From: Thermomucor indicae-seudaticae
Lineage: Eukaryota > Mucoromycota > Mucoromycetes > Mucorales > Lichtheimiaceae
Direction of reading: 5' to 3'
DNA length: 64,000 nucleotides
Assembly: GCA_000787465.1 (NCBI GenBank)
Contig: JSYX01000140.1
Span: forward strand, 1-64,000
Positions 10,466 to 22,139 of this stretch are shown here, one piece after another. The translations under genes were made by a program, and so were the position numbers. Below the pieces are notes generated by a model, which was given only the letters and a program-made list of their open reading frames with translations, ran no database searches and was not told the origin of the DNA. Numbering within the stretch: position 1 is the first letter of the stretch; every line of letters starts with the position of its first letter.

Positions 10466-12123
10466 TTACACGTAATCAAGGAGCTTGCAGCTGCCACCTT
10501 CATAGACATCAATGTCGCTAACACCGTGTTCTTTGTTGAGGGCTTGATAGTTGCTCATTGTGTAGACATAGAAATCCAAGTGCTTGGAAGAGAAACTCCA
10601 GCCACGGTCTGGAAAAGAAGGACAAATGAGCAAATAGTTATGGATATAAGATATGTAGGATGCCGTTCTTTACCATCGACAAGGAGACATCCATTATGCT
10701 TTTTGCTTGAGCCTGGAATTTCCCAGCCATCCAACTGAGGCACGTAGATCTTGGTACCGCGTTTAATATCATTTGCAGCAGCGGTAACAAAGGGACGAAG
10801 AGCAGATCTATAAGCTATGTAGGATATAAGTCATCAGCAATTTTGGTCTCAGGCTTCATGGAGACTTACATGTCAAGCCGTAAGGATGGTCCTGTCCATT
10901 GATTTCCATAAAGCAATTATAGTTGGTGCAAGGACAAGCACCGAGATTCACGACTTCATTGCCGAGGATGCCGGTTCCTTCCATGACCAGAGCATCCGCA
11001 TATTCAATTGACGTCTTGCCCAGAGTCTTGCCGTCGCAGGTCTTGATTGTCACTTGTTTGCCGCCCAGGTTATAATCTTCAGGACGGGCAATCCAGTAAT
11101 AGGTCATGGGGATGTCGCTATGAATGAGTTTGCGTCGTTCCTTTCCTGCCTTGGATTCTTCTTCTTCTTCTTCATCATCATCCTTGCTTTCTTTTATTAC
11201 AGGTGTCTTTTAAGACGTCCAGCCGTCATCATTTTCTTTTTTCTTGGATGTCGTGGTCTTGCTGGCCAATCTGCTCACAGATACCTTGATCTTTTGGTCC
11301 TGCTTACTTTCCAAAGTAGTCTCTTTCTCCTTCTTCGATGCTCGTTCGTTTGGCTCGGTCTCCTCCTTTGTTGAGTTTTCTTTTTTGTCAGAAGAGTCAC
11401 TGGCACGGGAAACGCAATAGCTGTGACCAATCTTCAAGTTGTTACAAGATCCACGGTTCACCGGCGGGTTGAGATCATAAAATTCTTCCAGCCGGATGCC
11501 GTACTGCTCGGCAATCTTGGAGCAAGTATCACCAGAGACGACTATAGATCAATGTCTTTAAGAGAAAAGCAATAGCAATGCGTGCTCCGGCGGCTTTAAT
11601 GCATACCTTTGTGGCGGACCTTGCAAGGATCCGGCGAATTGCTGTGTTGAACGCAATACTTTTTACCGACCCTGAGGTTTTTGCAGTCGCTGTTGACCTG
11701 TGGATTCCAAAAATAAAATTCCTCGAGATGGACACCGAATTTATCGACGATGGCGTGGCAAGTATCGCCCCATTTGACTACGCAGACGTTAGCTGAAAAC
11801 GCTATGTCAACCGGGGCAATGGCATTACCAGTGTATTCCTTTTCACATCCAGCGATCCCGCGACGCTGCTTTAACGAAACGATTTTGCTCCTGATATTCG
11901 TATCAGAGACCAATTCAAACTCGGGCTCTGGATCATCGTCACCGGCAAAAATGGACGAGTAACTCGAAGAAACAACACGTTTAGGCTCTTGCACTATGCT
12001 GCCAAAGGAAGGAGTCGCATCCGCCGTTCCAGCCAATTGGACGGCGGTCAGGCTCAGGGCCATCAATGATTGAATGTACATTAGCAAATATCTAAAAATC
12101 AAGTAGCGCCGGGCTCTATCCAA
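10466..12123 (-). CDS. secreted two-LysM protein with C-terminal 3D/barrel-like domain
   Basis: The N-terminus from ATG 12123 has a hydrophobic signal or anchor segment (LLMYIQSLMALSLTAVQLAG). Two LysM modules follow: CVVKWGDTCHAIVDKFGVHL...NPQVNSDCKNLRVGKKYC and VVSGDTCSKIAEQYGIRLEE...NLKIGHSYC. LysM binds chitin or peptidoglycan. A long charged Lys/Glu/Ser linker leads to YYWIARPEDYNLGG...CDGK, then GACPCTNYNCFMEING, GTKIYVPQLDGWEIPG and DRGWSFSSKHLDFYVYT. The Gly/Asp pattern (KIYVPQLDGWEIPG, CLLVDG) resembles bacterial 3D/RlpA-like double-psi barrels. The protein is probably cell-wall associated and secreted. An in-frame intron between the linker and the barrel (donor at AAG|GTATCT, acceptor AAAGCAAG) is the best reading. 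The last exon ends GSCKLLDYV. Confidence 0.78.
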
Positions 12124-13916
12124 GTATGACTCTAGAGGAAAAGGGAATGGAAAGGTTGGGTGAAAATAGTAGGCTAAAAGAATGGTAAGAGTTGTAGCAC
12201 GGAAAACCAGAAACCGGGATAATCGTTTTTCAGCCGTGGGGATTTAGCGAGAGACATCAAGTGTTTATAAAGGACATTGATTGGATTGGCGTCGTACAAG
12301 AAATTCCAACCAATTTGCCGACGATAACACGCTTCCATGATTTCTATCGTCGTCCTCCGTCTGAACCCAGCGCTATTCTTTGCCGAGTAACGTTGGAAAA
12401 CCTGTCTGGACAATTATATGTGGCTTAAAGGAGTCCCTTATTTATACTCTGTTTCAAACATGAGATCGCGGTTTGCAATTGTTTATTCCCGAGACCTTTC
12501 AAGTTTATATAAGAGAACGCACTATATACAGCACATCATGGTGGCCTGTTCTACTGTGTCACCAACCTCATATTCCAATTGTTCTCCTCAGCTCCTGTCA
12601 GAAGTTCGTCGCCCAACCTTAGGCGAATGGAGGCCGTGCGTTGTTCAATTGTCTATTGAGCCTCCATGCTTCTTTAATGCGATGCGCAGTATGTCCCATT
12701 GTAGTTCCAGTGCGCGCTTCCACAAACTTTCATCGGTGTGTATGGATTTCCGAATAGGGACATGTTCGTTAGGATTGGGTACATTGAGTTACAAGGTTGC
12801 ACATGGCAAGCGAAGCAATAAGGAACCTGCATGTCGATTGCTTCTTCAATTTCCTTGCACGAGAAGCTCATAATATCCTGCTCAATGACTTGGTTCTTCG
12901 ACTTCTGGACTTTCCAGGAAGACCCCATAGTGATTTTGTCAGAAGCACGACTCATCGTAATGACGAACTATGGCAATCCGAGCCTGCAAAATGGAATAGG
13001 ACGATGTCGACGATCTGTTGTTTACAGAACCTTGTTGATTACACATTCACTGTGTAGAGGTACATGGCTTATAAGCAACAGCGTGTGTTGGGTTTTGATA
13101 AATCAGTCAAACCTATTCCATGAAATAATGAAGATATGCTCACCAGCTAGCAGATCGCCCTAACGAGGTGTGTATACACTTGTTATCTTTTAGAAACCTT
13201 ATCCTATGGATCCAGAATAAACTCGCGTTTATTTAAACATTACACTATCTTCAAGAATTCAGTGCTTTGAACGTACAATAGCCTTTTCTCCCTCTTTTTT
13301 TCGCTTATTCCTCGGCGATTGCAATTATGCGCACTTACATAATATTTAAGAGCATGCGTATAAAGCACCTTTAGTGTCTGTTTCCAAAAGCCCCAACATT
13401 GCTTGACAAGCTTGGACATTCTGGATCCGCGAAGCGGAAGTCGACATGCAGCGGCGAACTTACAGCAGGGGAAAATTCGCTCGCTATAGAAACCGCAAAG
13501 AACCGCAAAGAACCGAAGCATTCGAAGAGCTGCATTCATGGATTTGCCTTGAGGTTTTTGGCAGCTCTACTGACCGAGCTGCAGTCTGTGCGTAAGCTCG
13601 ACATCTGGCACGGCGTTATTCATGGATTGAATAAGAAGCGGATTCGATTCCCAGCTTTTGCATCGAAAGTGTGTCAATTGCTCTCCAGGGGCTACGCGAG
13701 CGAGCATCCAGAACTGAAAAATTGTTGCCTCCATAAATGAAACTGGAACAACTGTGCGATTTACTGAAGCTGGTCTTCAAGCTCCAGTCGTCACGAGGGC
13801 ATCATGAAATTGATAGGAACACGTGATCAGTCTGCAGACCGTGCTGACCCTGAAGCTTGCACAACGGCTAAAGTACTTTTGCCTTCTAATAAACCCCCAT
13901 AACAACTTCATCAACA
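12124..13916. other. gene-poor gap upstream of YPT1
   Basis: About 1.8 kb without a confident gene. The left part is the LysM promoter; read on the minus strand a TTTATAAA TATA-like site lies near 12263. A coding-like remnant is listed separately at 12645-12955. The plus frame 13399-13740 (113 residues) has no domain or biased composition. The right end is the YPT1 promoter. Confidence 0.5.
12645..12955 (-). pseudogene. coding-like remnant, unassigned
   Basis: A minus frame from ATG 12955 encodes SKNQVIEQDIMSFSCKEIEE. A different minus frame downstream encodes IRKSIHTDESLWKRALELQ and WDILRIALKKHGGSIDN before a stop at 12645. The second string has the regular amphipathic composition of real protein. 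The two could be joined by a short intron, or be a frameshifted relic of a transposon or small gene. I cannot name a family. Confidence 0.25.
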
Positions 13917-14869
13917 ATGAATTCCGAATAGTATGTATCTTTTTCCTTACCTTCCAAGCACCAATCACATGTCTTGTTACAAACATCTTACGAAATGTGG
14001 AAAAAGACAAGAGATGAGGCGGAGAGATGAGCATATCACGTTTGTAGGCAGTCTGACTCACCATATTGTTTATTACCTTTAGCGACTACTTGTTTAAGCT
14101 CCTCCTTATCGGCGATTCCGGTGTAGGCAAGTCTTGCTTGCTGCTGCGTTTCGCTGACGATACATACACCGAAAGTTACATTTCTACAATCGGCGTAGAC
14201 TTTGTAAGTCGACCTTTCAATAGAATCCCAACACGTTTTTTACTTAGAAAGACATTAGAAAATCCGAACTATTGAACTCGAAGGCAAGACGGTCAAACTT
14301 CAAATCGTATGTTTAAGAAAACGAAGGTTATTGTTTCTCTAGGCTTTTGCTAACTTGGGCTGTGAACTCAGTGGGATACGGCTGGCCAAGAACGTTTCCG
14401 AACCATTACATCTTCGTACTATCGCGGCGCACACGGTATCATTGTGGTCTATGACGTTACGGATCAGGACAGTTACAACAATGTAAAGCAATGGATGCAG
14501 GAAATTGAACGTTACGCAGCAGAAGGTGTCAGCAAATTGCTGGTTGGCAACAAGAGCGATATGGTGGACAAGAAGGTGGTTGACAGCGAACAAGCCAAGG
14601 TGAGAACAAGATCATTCTACGTGCCCTGTCCGTGATAGTAAGAACCAAACGAATTTGTGTTATGACAGGAATTCGCTGATTCGCTAGGCATACCGTTCCT
14701 TGAAACGTCGGCCAAGGATGCTTCGAACGTCGAGCAAGCATTCTTGACCATGGCAAAACAAATCAAAGACAAAGTCGGTAGTAGCATGCAGCAACAACAA
14801 CCAAAATCAACGGTTACAGTTGGGCAGGGTGCAGCCGTTCAACCCAAGCAGAGCGGTGGCTGCTGCTAA
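13917..14869 (+). CDS. YPT1: YPT1, Rab1-family GTPase
   Basis: Essential GTPase of ER-to-Golgi traffic and autophagy. Exons: 13917-13930, 14083-14203, 14259-14306, 14372-14599 and 14669-14869, all GT-AG and in frame. The protein begins [20 protein letters not shown] and shows every G motif: GDSGVGKS (P-loop), STIGVDF (switch I), WDTAGQERF (switch II), NKSD and ETSAK. It ends QSGGCC, a double-geranylgeranylation site. Near-consensus with fungal Ypt1 throughout, about 203 residues. A divergent Rab with the same intron positions lies 224 nt downstream on the same strand. Confidence 0.97.
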
Positions 14870-15093
14870 TCATGATTCTTATACAAATACCATTTCTTAC
14901 TACAATAGTCTATCACATAAACTATCTATTTGTATGTTCACTTGTGGGTGTGATGTCGGATCTTCCTTGGCAAAACCTGACGTGATGTTGCATGAAGAAT
15001 TCTCTATTGGACCACTGATGAAATTACGCCTGCATAAATTTAGAGCATGTCTCTTTTTCGTACTATTCACTCTTTCTTTTCACGTCACTTATT

Positions 15094-15957
15094 ATGAAAC
15101 TGCCAGATAAGTACGTGCCATTGCGTGTCTGCAAGAATTTTATCTTATTCTTTACTCGAGTAGTGGATGCAATGTTATCATTGTTTTCGCGGGTGATTCC
15201 GCGGTGGGTAAAACAGCCATGATCCACTGTTTCACCAAGGACACTGTCGACGGTACAATTCCTACCATTGCCGCAGACTTGGTAAGCTTCACTTCACGGG
15301 CCCCGATAACTCTTGGACTCAAGCGTTATTACAGGAAACTAAAACTATTGAAGTCAATGGCAAGACGATAAGATTGCAGATAGTACGTATCTGGCATAGA
15401 GAGATATCACTACGAATTGAGCTTAAGATATTCTGTCACTAGTGGGACACATCAGGTCAAGAGCGTTTCCGCTCGGTGTCTGCAAACTATTATAGAAAGG
15501 CCGACGGTGTCTTTGTAGTGTACAGCGTAGCAAACAGAAAGAGTTTCGAGAACGTACGCTATTGGATGGACGAAGTTGAAAAGCATGCTCCTGAACATGC
15601 CACGATAATCCTGGTTGGTAATAAGAATGACCTAGATAATAGGGCTGTCACTAGCCAAGAGGGGAAGGTAAAACGCAAGTTCAATGTTCAATATAGTCTC
15701 AGACGAATAAGATGTACCACGAAATACAGGAATTGGCTGCGTCATTGGATATCATGTTCATGGAAACCTCTGCCAAACAATACTCCAGTATTCAAGACGC
15801 GTTCTGTACGATGGCCAGTAGATGCTTTATGAATATTGCCAAGTCGTTCGACAGCAAGTGTACTGTAAAGACAGACAAAGTGCACTTGGAAAAACCTCGA
15901 TCTGAAGCCAGACACAGTGAATCAAAGCAGAGCTCAAGCTGCTATTGCGTGATATGA
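15094..15957 (+). CDS. divergent Rab GTPase, tandem paralogue of YPT1
   Basis: Exons: 15094-15110 (MKLPD plus two bases), 15164-15281, 15335-15382, 15443-15667 and 15712-15957. Motifs: GDSAVGKT (P-loop), PTIAADL in place of the Rab1 STIGVDF, WDTSGQERF in place of [15 protein letters not shown], and ETSAK. The tail ends SSCYCVI, with two cysteines in CxC spacing suitable for prenylation but followed by two extra residues. All catalytic Gly/Thr/Gln positions remain, so it is probably an active GTPase. Switch I, the effector-binding face, is altered. Intron positions and phases match YPT1 exactly, which indicates duplication at DNA level. The start codon and tiny exon 1 were chosen because they recreate the YPT1 layout. 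Confidence 0.88.
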
Positions 15958-16749
15958 GGGGCTAGCAGATTGAAGACGAACTGCGAATAAACTTTATTTG
16001 CTATATCATAATGAGGCTGTATGCACTTTCGTCTTGTTCCTGAAGAAGCAATCTCCGCTTCATCGTCTATAAACTTGAAGCGCTTATAGAATAATGGTGA
16101 TCTGCGACGGACAGGATCTGGTTTGCGGGATCGTGTATGTGGCTATGAAGACTGTTGTTCCAGAGCAACCAAGTGCAGAGGCCACGGAATCTCACATGAT
16201 TGTTCTCAGATCAACAAAGACAGAGTATATGGCACACCCCCAGTTTGATTCCTGGACCTACTTGAATAACAGCACAGCTCATAATAGTATAACCGGAATC
16301 TGCGATGCGAGCCCCTAATAGCCCTTAGTAATGCCTAATTTTCCCCGATTCGTTAATGCAGACAACGGCGTTTCAAAGAATGCTTCTTGTTTATAGGGTA
16401 CGTAGCACAGTAAACAAGTGTGCTGCTGATTTACCCCACAGACACCTGCTTTCAGGGACTTTGAGTCATGGTCTGGTATAAACAAAAGATGTCAAATAAG
16501 CGCGTCCATATTTGAGAATAACGGGTCGCTAATACAATTCAGAAGGTCCTTGATTCAATCAGGTGGATATATATACCCTTCATCGTATGTGCTCGAACTG
16601 AAATTTGCCTCAGTAAGCTTTGCGGACTTCGGGTTGCACAGTCAGAGGAGGCGTTCTTGCCCTTATAAGTAGCGGAGAAACTTGTTACACATTAATCTTT
16701 TCTCTTTTCTCTTTTCTCTTTTCCTCCTCCTATTTCTGTTTTGCTCGTT
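15958..16749. other. intergenic region with promoter of the monooxygenase gene
   Basis: No supported gene. A 74-residue plus frame (16094-16318) shows no domain. The right end carries the pyrimidine repeat listed separately. Confidence 0.5.
16697..16723 (+). repeat. (CTTTT)n-type pyrimidine repeat before the start codon
   Basis: Tandem TTTTC/TCTTTTC units run for about 27 nt, 26 nt ahead of the ATG at 16750. Pyrimidine tracts just upstream of start sites are common in fungal promoters and may affect transcription initiation. Confidence 0.6.
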
Positions 16750-19700
16750 ATGTCGAAGGATGAAAACGAATCTGATGTCTTAATCATTGGGGCAGGTGAG
16801 CAGACATATAGCTCTTTTCCTTGATCGGGAAAAGCAAATGCTAGAGCAACCTGCGTGTTCAAAGGACCAACCGGGCTTTATGCGGCCTTATTGCTAAGCC
16901 AAATGAATATTTCTGTCTGTATAATCGGTAATTAATCCCAATGCTTGCGAAACGGCATGAAAGAAAGAGAATTCATCCTCTCTCGATTGAGCTAGACAAG
17001 AAATCAGCGGCCGATGGCTGTACCTCAAATCCAGCGTTTCTTTGGTCTCCCAGGACGCTTCAATTGCTTCACGCGTTCGACCTCGCCAATCCACTGATTG
17101 AACGCGGCTTAAAGATTTGGCGGTTCGACAGCTTTGTCAATAAGGGCCACGGTAATAGTGCGGCAACGGTAGATCACCAGAAACACAATGTGTGGGAAAA
17201 CGAAGCAACCGTGTTCAATAGCTGCCTGTCATGCGAGTGTGACCAAGTGTGTCAGGCACTCTTGGATGCATTGAACCAACGAGGGATCAGAGTCCGCTAT
17301 AACCATGAGCTTATTGATCTCGAGGACGAGATTTTATCAGCGCCAACCGGTCACAGCCCTGCTGCAGAGACAAAATATATCAATGCTTCAATACGAGTGT
17401 TGGATAACCAAATCATCTATTGGAAATCACGAATAGTGCTCGGTGCAGATGGCATAAACAGCTTTGTTCGCAAGAAACTAGGCAAGTCTAATAGCAATAT
17501 CCGAAACACGCGGATTTCATATCCCCCAAAAGAAGCTTGCAGCGAGAGATCATGATATCCGGACGGCTAAACTATAGACATTACAGGTATTCCCTTTCAG
17601 GGCAAAAACTCTTCTAAAGTCTTTTACACTCTGGAAGCGTCAGTGGCTACCAATTTTCTGGGAGCACGGTCCGTGTCCACTGTGACCAAAGGTCGGAACT
17701 CTTTGCTTCTCCTAGGTAATTAATCGTGTCACATCCACGTTTCAGTAAAGCACCCTGAATTAATGTAAATCATGCCTCCCAACTAACAGCACGAAAGGAA
17801 AAAGACGTCGTCATCATGTTTGAGCACAAACCAACCTGGAGCAAATTATCCATTGATGACGACGTACCACTTGCACTGGCCCAAAAACACTTGAGATCTA
17901 TCATGGAACCATTCCAATTAGAGTTCCTCCAAGTGCATGGCTATCATCGATGGACAGGTGAGTCGACGTCGTTGAGATAGTAGTCCATAATTAAAGCTTT
18001 CTGACTTCACCCGTCAAAACTCTCCTAGCGGATGAACGATATTGCGAAGAGTACAGCGTGGATCGACGATATTTTCTGGCAGGAGGAGCAGCGCAGTGGT
18101 TGGGTCCAAGTGGTATCATCACCGCAAACCTTGGTCTTGAACAAGTTCACAATCTATGCTGGAAACTCTTTCTTTGTTTGCGACACCAAGCGTCTCCTCA
18201 GCTACTAGATACATACGAACCTGAATGTAGAACCAAGTTTAACGATGCATCCAACGCATCAACAACCTGGTTACAGCTCATTAGCCCTGAGGAACCAGCA
18301 AACAGCTTCGGTTCAAACTCTGCTGTAAACTACGAGCTAGGCTACCAACTGAGCCGCAACAAGCATTCATTGGTTGGCGAAACACCATATCACAGTAATA
18401 TGATCAACTTTGGTACCACAAGCACACTGTCATTGGCAGCTTCTACGATTGATCCGGTAAAGATGGCGGCCTCCCTTTCCCGGAATGCTCAGATGCAGAT
18501 ACACCAAGGATTACCGGGAACCCTGGCTCCGAATGCCAAGCTGAAGCCTTACACCTTGTTCAACCTTCTCGTCACCCAAACAAAGGACGAAGAAAGACAC
18601 TCGCCCACACCACTAACGAATAGTAGCGATATCACGAATGGTGGGCAAGCACAGGGCAGTAGTGATAATAGACAGCCTCGAGCAACGAACCAAAGACGAT
18701 GGCGCATGAGATCGAATTCCGCTACGAATCTCAGGAGTGTTGGATGGCTCGCACCTATTTTCAGCAGCATGACGAGACGCAGTTCGACAAACGATAATGA
18801 AGTAGCAAGATCAGACTCTCAGCAGTCAGCGAGTAGTGCAGAAAGCCGCCCAAACAAAGCTGCTGCTGCTGCACACAGTTATCTGGACCGGTGGCGGAAG
18901 ATCAAAACGAACCATTTCCACTTGTTGGATCGCATGATACAAAGCGCAGCGCCCGGTTCATTCAGTATCCTGGTGTTTTGCGGGTCATTAGACGATCGAG
19001 AGAACTTGGCGTGGGTACAAAAGTTTCGACGGTTTTTGGAAGAGCCACGTTCCTTTGTATTGCGATACGAAAAGCTTGGACCACAGTACCCCTTCTTCTT
19101 TCCGTCCGACTGCCCGTCTTCCCCGCAGAGCATACCGTCGCCGCACTCGCCATGGGCCAATGACACTGCTGGTTACGATTTCCGCTTATCGATTGCTTCC
19201 TCTTCGCATCCATCGTCATCCTCAGCGTCCATAACCATATCCACCTATCGGCAATCACGGATATCATCGGCTCCCAATTCCCCGCTCATAACAGGACGCC
19301 CGTCTATGGATCAGCTACAACTACCATCCACGGCGTCTTCTTCCTCCTCTTCCTCTTACTCAACGAGAGCACCACATCGCAAGAACTCTTCTTCGTCTGC
19401 CTCGGTTTTCGTTCCTCCACCTTCACCATCGCAGTTCTCCCTCTTCTCCTTCATCTACATTACCAGTGCGACAAGGCATGAAGCCGCTCGGTTCCTGAAT
19501 ACCACCAAGCCCGCCATCGTCTACGCCACGTTTCCGCTAGGTCTTGACAAAGTGTATCTCGATCACGACCATCAATCCCATTCCGCCTACGATATCAAGC
19601 ACCCGTCCGTTGTCGTTGTAAGACCCGATGGATATATTGGTATAACGGCACGATTGGATCTTGAACATGAGCTCGAGGCACTGAATACCTATTTTGACGC

Positions 19701-19770
19701 GTTCCTACAGCCTCCCATAGACCTGACCTCTGCTGCTTCGATGGCGGCTGACTATTACTACGACCTTTGA
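16750..19770 (+). CDS. phenol-hydroxylase-like FAD monooxygenase with altered GD motif
   Basis: Exons 16750-16794, 16865-16927 and 16996 onward; two short introns lie near 17492-17590 and 17715-17790, and one near 17957-18028. Residues 8-40 form the FAD Rossmann motif (VLIIGAGPTGLYAALLLSQ). SPRTLQLLHAFDL and the DG motif GADGINSFVRKKLG follow as in group A flavin monooxygenases. The third FAD motif, normally GDAAH...PAGGQGMN, reads GGAAQWLGPSGIITANLG here, so the Asp and His are lost while HNLCWKL is kept. A Ser/Thr-rich, low-complexity insert of about 150 residues precedes a thioredoxin-like C-terminal region (SFSILVFCGSLDDRENLAW ... VVVVRPDGYIGITARL) typical of phenol 2-monooxygenases. It may be catalytically altered. 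Substrate unknown. Confidence 0.8.
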
Positions 19771-19968
19771 TTCACACCATTTGACATTTTTTTTATTTGC
19801 ATACATACTACCACTGTTCATCTGTACGCATGCTTTGTCATACTCTCATTACTGTATTGATTGAAAAAGAAAAGAGTTTATTACAATTCACAACCATTGA
19901 ATTTATCGATAGATGACATCTTGGTTTTACGTATTCATCATTTAATGCAGACTTAATACTATGCATGT

Positions 19969-22139
19969 CTATGACGCGTGAGCTGCGTGAGTTGTGTGAG
20001 TGAACTTTTTAACGACTAAAGAAAACAAGATGAAACATAAGAATTGTATTCAAAGCGACCCATAACGAACCAAACTTACCTCTTTCAATACCATCCAATC
20101 CTTTTCGTAACTCGTCGAGAGTAGGGCCAAAGCTCAAGCGGACAAAGTGGTGACAAGGCGATTCAAACAGTTCACGGCGGTTTGCAGGCTTTATACAAAC
20201 AGGAATAAGCGCTTTGGTTTTGGACCTTCTCACCATCACAACTTACATTGACGTCGAAGAAAATACCGGGAACAACGATGCTGTCATAGAAAAGGAATCA
20301 GCACGATAATCCAGTGTGCGATACATGATGTGCACTGATATAACTTACACTTTCTCACGCAAGCATTCTTCGAAGAATGTGAGACCGATATTAATGGGAG
20401 ATGGCAGACCGCTAAGATCTAACCAGACATAGAATGTAGCAACTGGTGGGACTCGGACCTTGAGACCAATCTCTTCCAGTCGTTGAAGGACAAAGTCGCG
20501 CTTGGCTCGGAAATGCTTTTGAAGGTACTTGGCTTCTTTCCGGTACACATCAGGGTCCAGCAGCGGAATGGCTGCCAACTGCAACGGATGGTTGGCACCA
20601 CCTTTTGAACATTTGTTGTTAGACAATCTTCCCTTTTCTTCATCGTTATAGATGCTTCTTACCTTCCAAGAACGAGCCACAGCTCTGCATAGAGGATATG
20701 ACTGATTTCGGAGCCACGATCCAGCACACTCGCCATCCAGGAAGCTAAACCACAGCACATCATTAGTTTGTCCCATTGATCACTTCCCCGTCTAGTTTAA
20801 TGATGCATACTCGGAAGTTCTTTGTTAATCCATCAATGATGATGACCGGGTCTTCATCCACGTCTAACAACAGTGTATTAAGCTCGATCGTTCGCCATGT
20901 CATTCTCCTTATCATGTACTTACTTTCCACGTATTCGGCAATACTGACAGTGCGACCATTTTCAGATTCGTCATGCGAGTAGATATAGGCAGAGTAGAAT
21001 TCTTCAGAAAGACAACAAATAATTCAGTTGTCTTCATCTCCTTCAATGCAGTAATCACAAGAAACAGTACCATCCATGACAAGCGTTGTGCGTCGTTCTC
21101 GGGAGATCTTGACCAACTGTTTCAATTCATCGCCCTCAATCAGTTGACCGGTAGGGTTGCGCGGGTTGGATGCGACAATGAGACCCAGACCGCGGTTGCT
21201 GATTTCTTTGCGGATGGTGTCGGGATCAATGTGGTATCGGGATTCTTCATCAAGCGTGGTAGGAATCGGCACGAACCGCTTAAAGACCGAAAGCATTTGT
21301 TCGTATGCCGTGTACTATTCACATCAACCACACATGTCAGAGGGGCTTTGTACTTTACAAGAAAAGTATCCATAGATGTAACATTTACCTCTGGTAGGAA
21401 ATAGCCTACATTGATGTCTCCAATAGCTGCGGCGACACGGGTCAAACCAGCTCGTCCACCAGGCACAATACAGACCTGCCTCGCAACAGAAGCCGCATGA
21501 ATAAGTGCGCCATTTGTGACCCGGACCAAACAGAAAACTTACATTCTCATAGGTGTATTTAGAAGCCTTATCCTTTCGGTAAATGTCATTGTACAAGTTG
21601 GCCACCGCAGCTCGAAGTTCCTTGATACCAGCAGTGGGTGCATACTCGAATGCAGCCTCAGGAATTTCCACATGGGTAGGCTTATCGGCACAGCCGTCAA
21701 TGTGTCCAACTGATCCATACGATAAATCACACGGACCACTCCAAAATAAGAATGTCCCCGTCTCTTACCTTCAGGTGCACCCTGACCGAAATTGGCTACA
21801 ATAATCATTAGGTTACAATGATCATTCCAAACGATGACAGTCACAATACTTACCCCATGTGGGGTCACCATACGTGAAACCATTCTGCATGGCTCGATCC
21901 ATGACGTAGATCACGCCAGTTGAGCCCGGATGCTCGATACCATGAATCGAATTTGACCTGTGAGACTTGCTTTGGTTGCCCGGGTAACTTCTCAGTAACT
22001 GATGGGCACTCGACTCATGCTCACTAAGATGCGTAAATTGTCAATAAACCACCGTTTATGCAGCCTACAATTTTGTTTACCTTCTGATCTGTTGGACGAC
22101 CTTTTGAGCGATGTCGTAAAAATGGAATTTCTGAGTCAT
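19969..22139 (-). CDS. PLP-dependent class I/II aminotransferase
   Basis: Exon 1 from ATG 22139 reads MTQKFHFYDIAQKVVQQIR. After an intron ending CATCTTAG (about 22027) come NSIHGIEHPGSTGVIYVMDR, NGFTYGDPTWANFGQGAPE and PEAAFEYAPTAGIKELRAAV. Then CIVPGGRAGLTRVAAAIGD, VASNPRNPTGQ (the class I NPxNPTG motif), VMDEFYSAYIY, and DGLTKNF followed by RLPGWRVCW. The Lys in LTKNFRLPGWR is the expected Schiff-base residue. The C-terminal domain contains GGANHPLQLAAIPLLDPD and FYVWLDLSGLPSPIN. The last intron (GTAAGT...TTTAG) joins GIER to VVKKFTHTTHAAHAS-stop. At least seven introns. Fold type I aminotransferase is certain; the amino acid substrate is not. Downstream of and convergent with the monooxygenase (198 nt between stops). 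Confidence 0.9.

Noticed and set aside
11054..11461. Frames with long Phe/Leu runs on the plus strand
   Set aside because: They are antisense to the Lys/Glu-rich linker of the LysM protein, which produces TTC repeats on the other strand.
13240..13740. Overlapping 99- and 113-residue frames on opposite strands
   Set aside because: No domain, no intron logic and no promoter elements; treated as chance.
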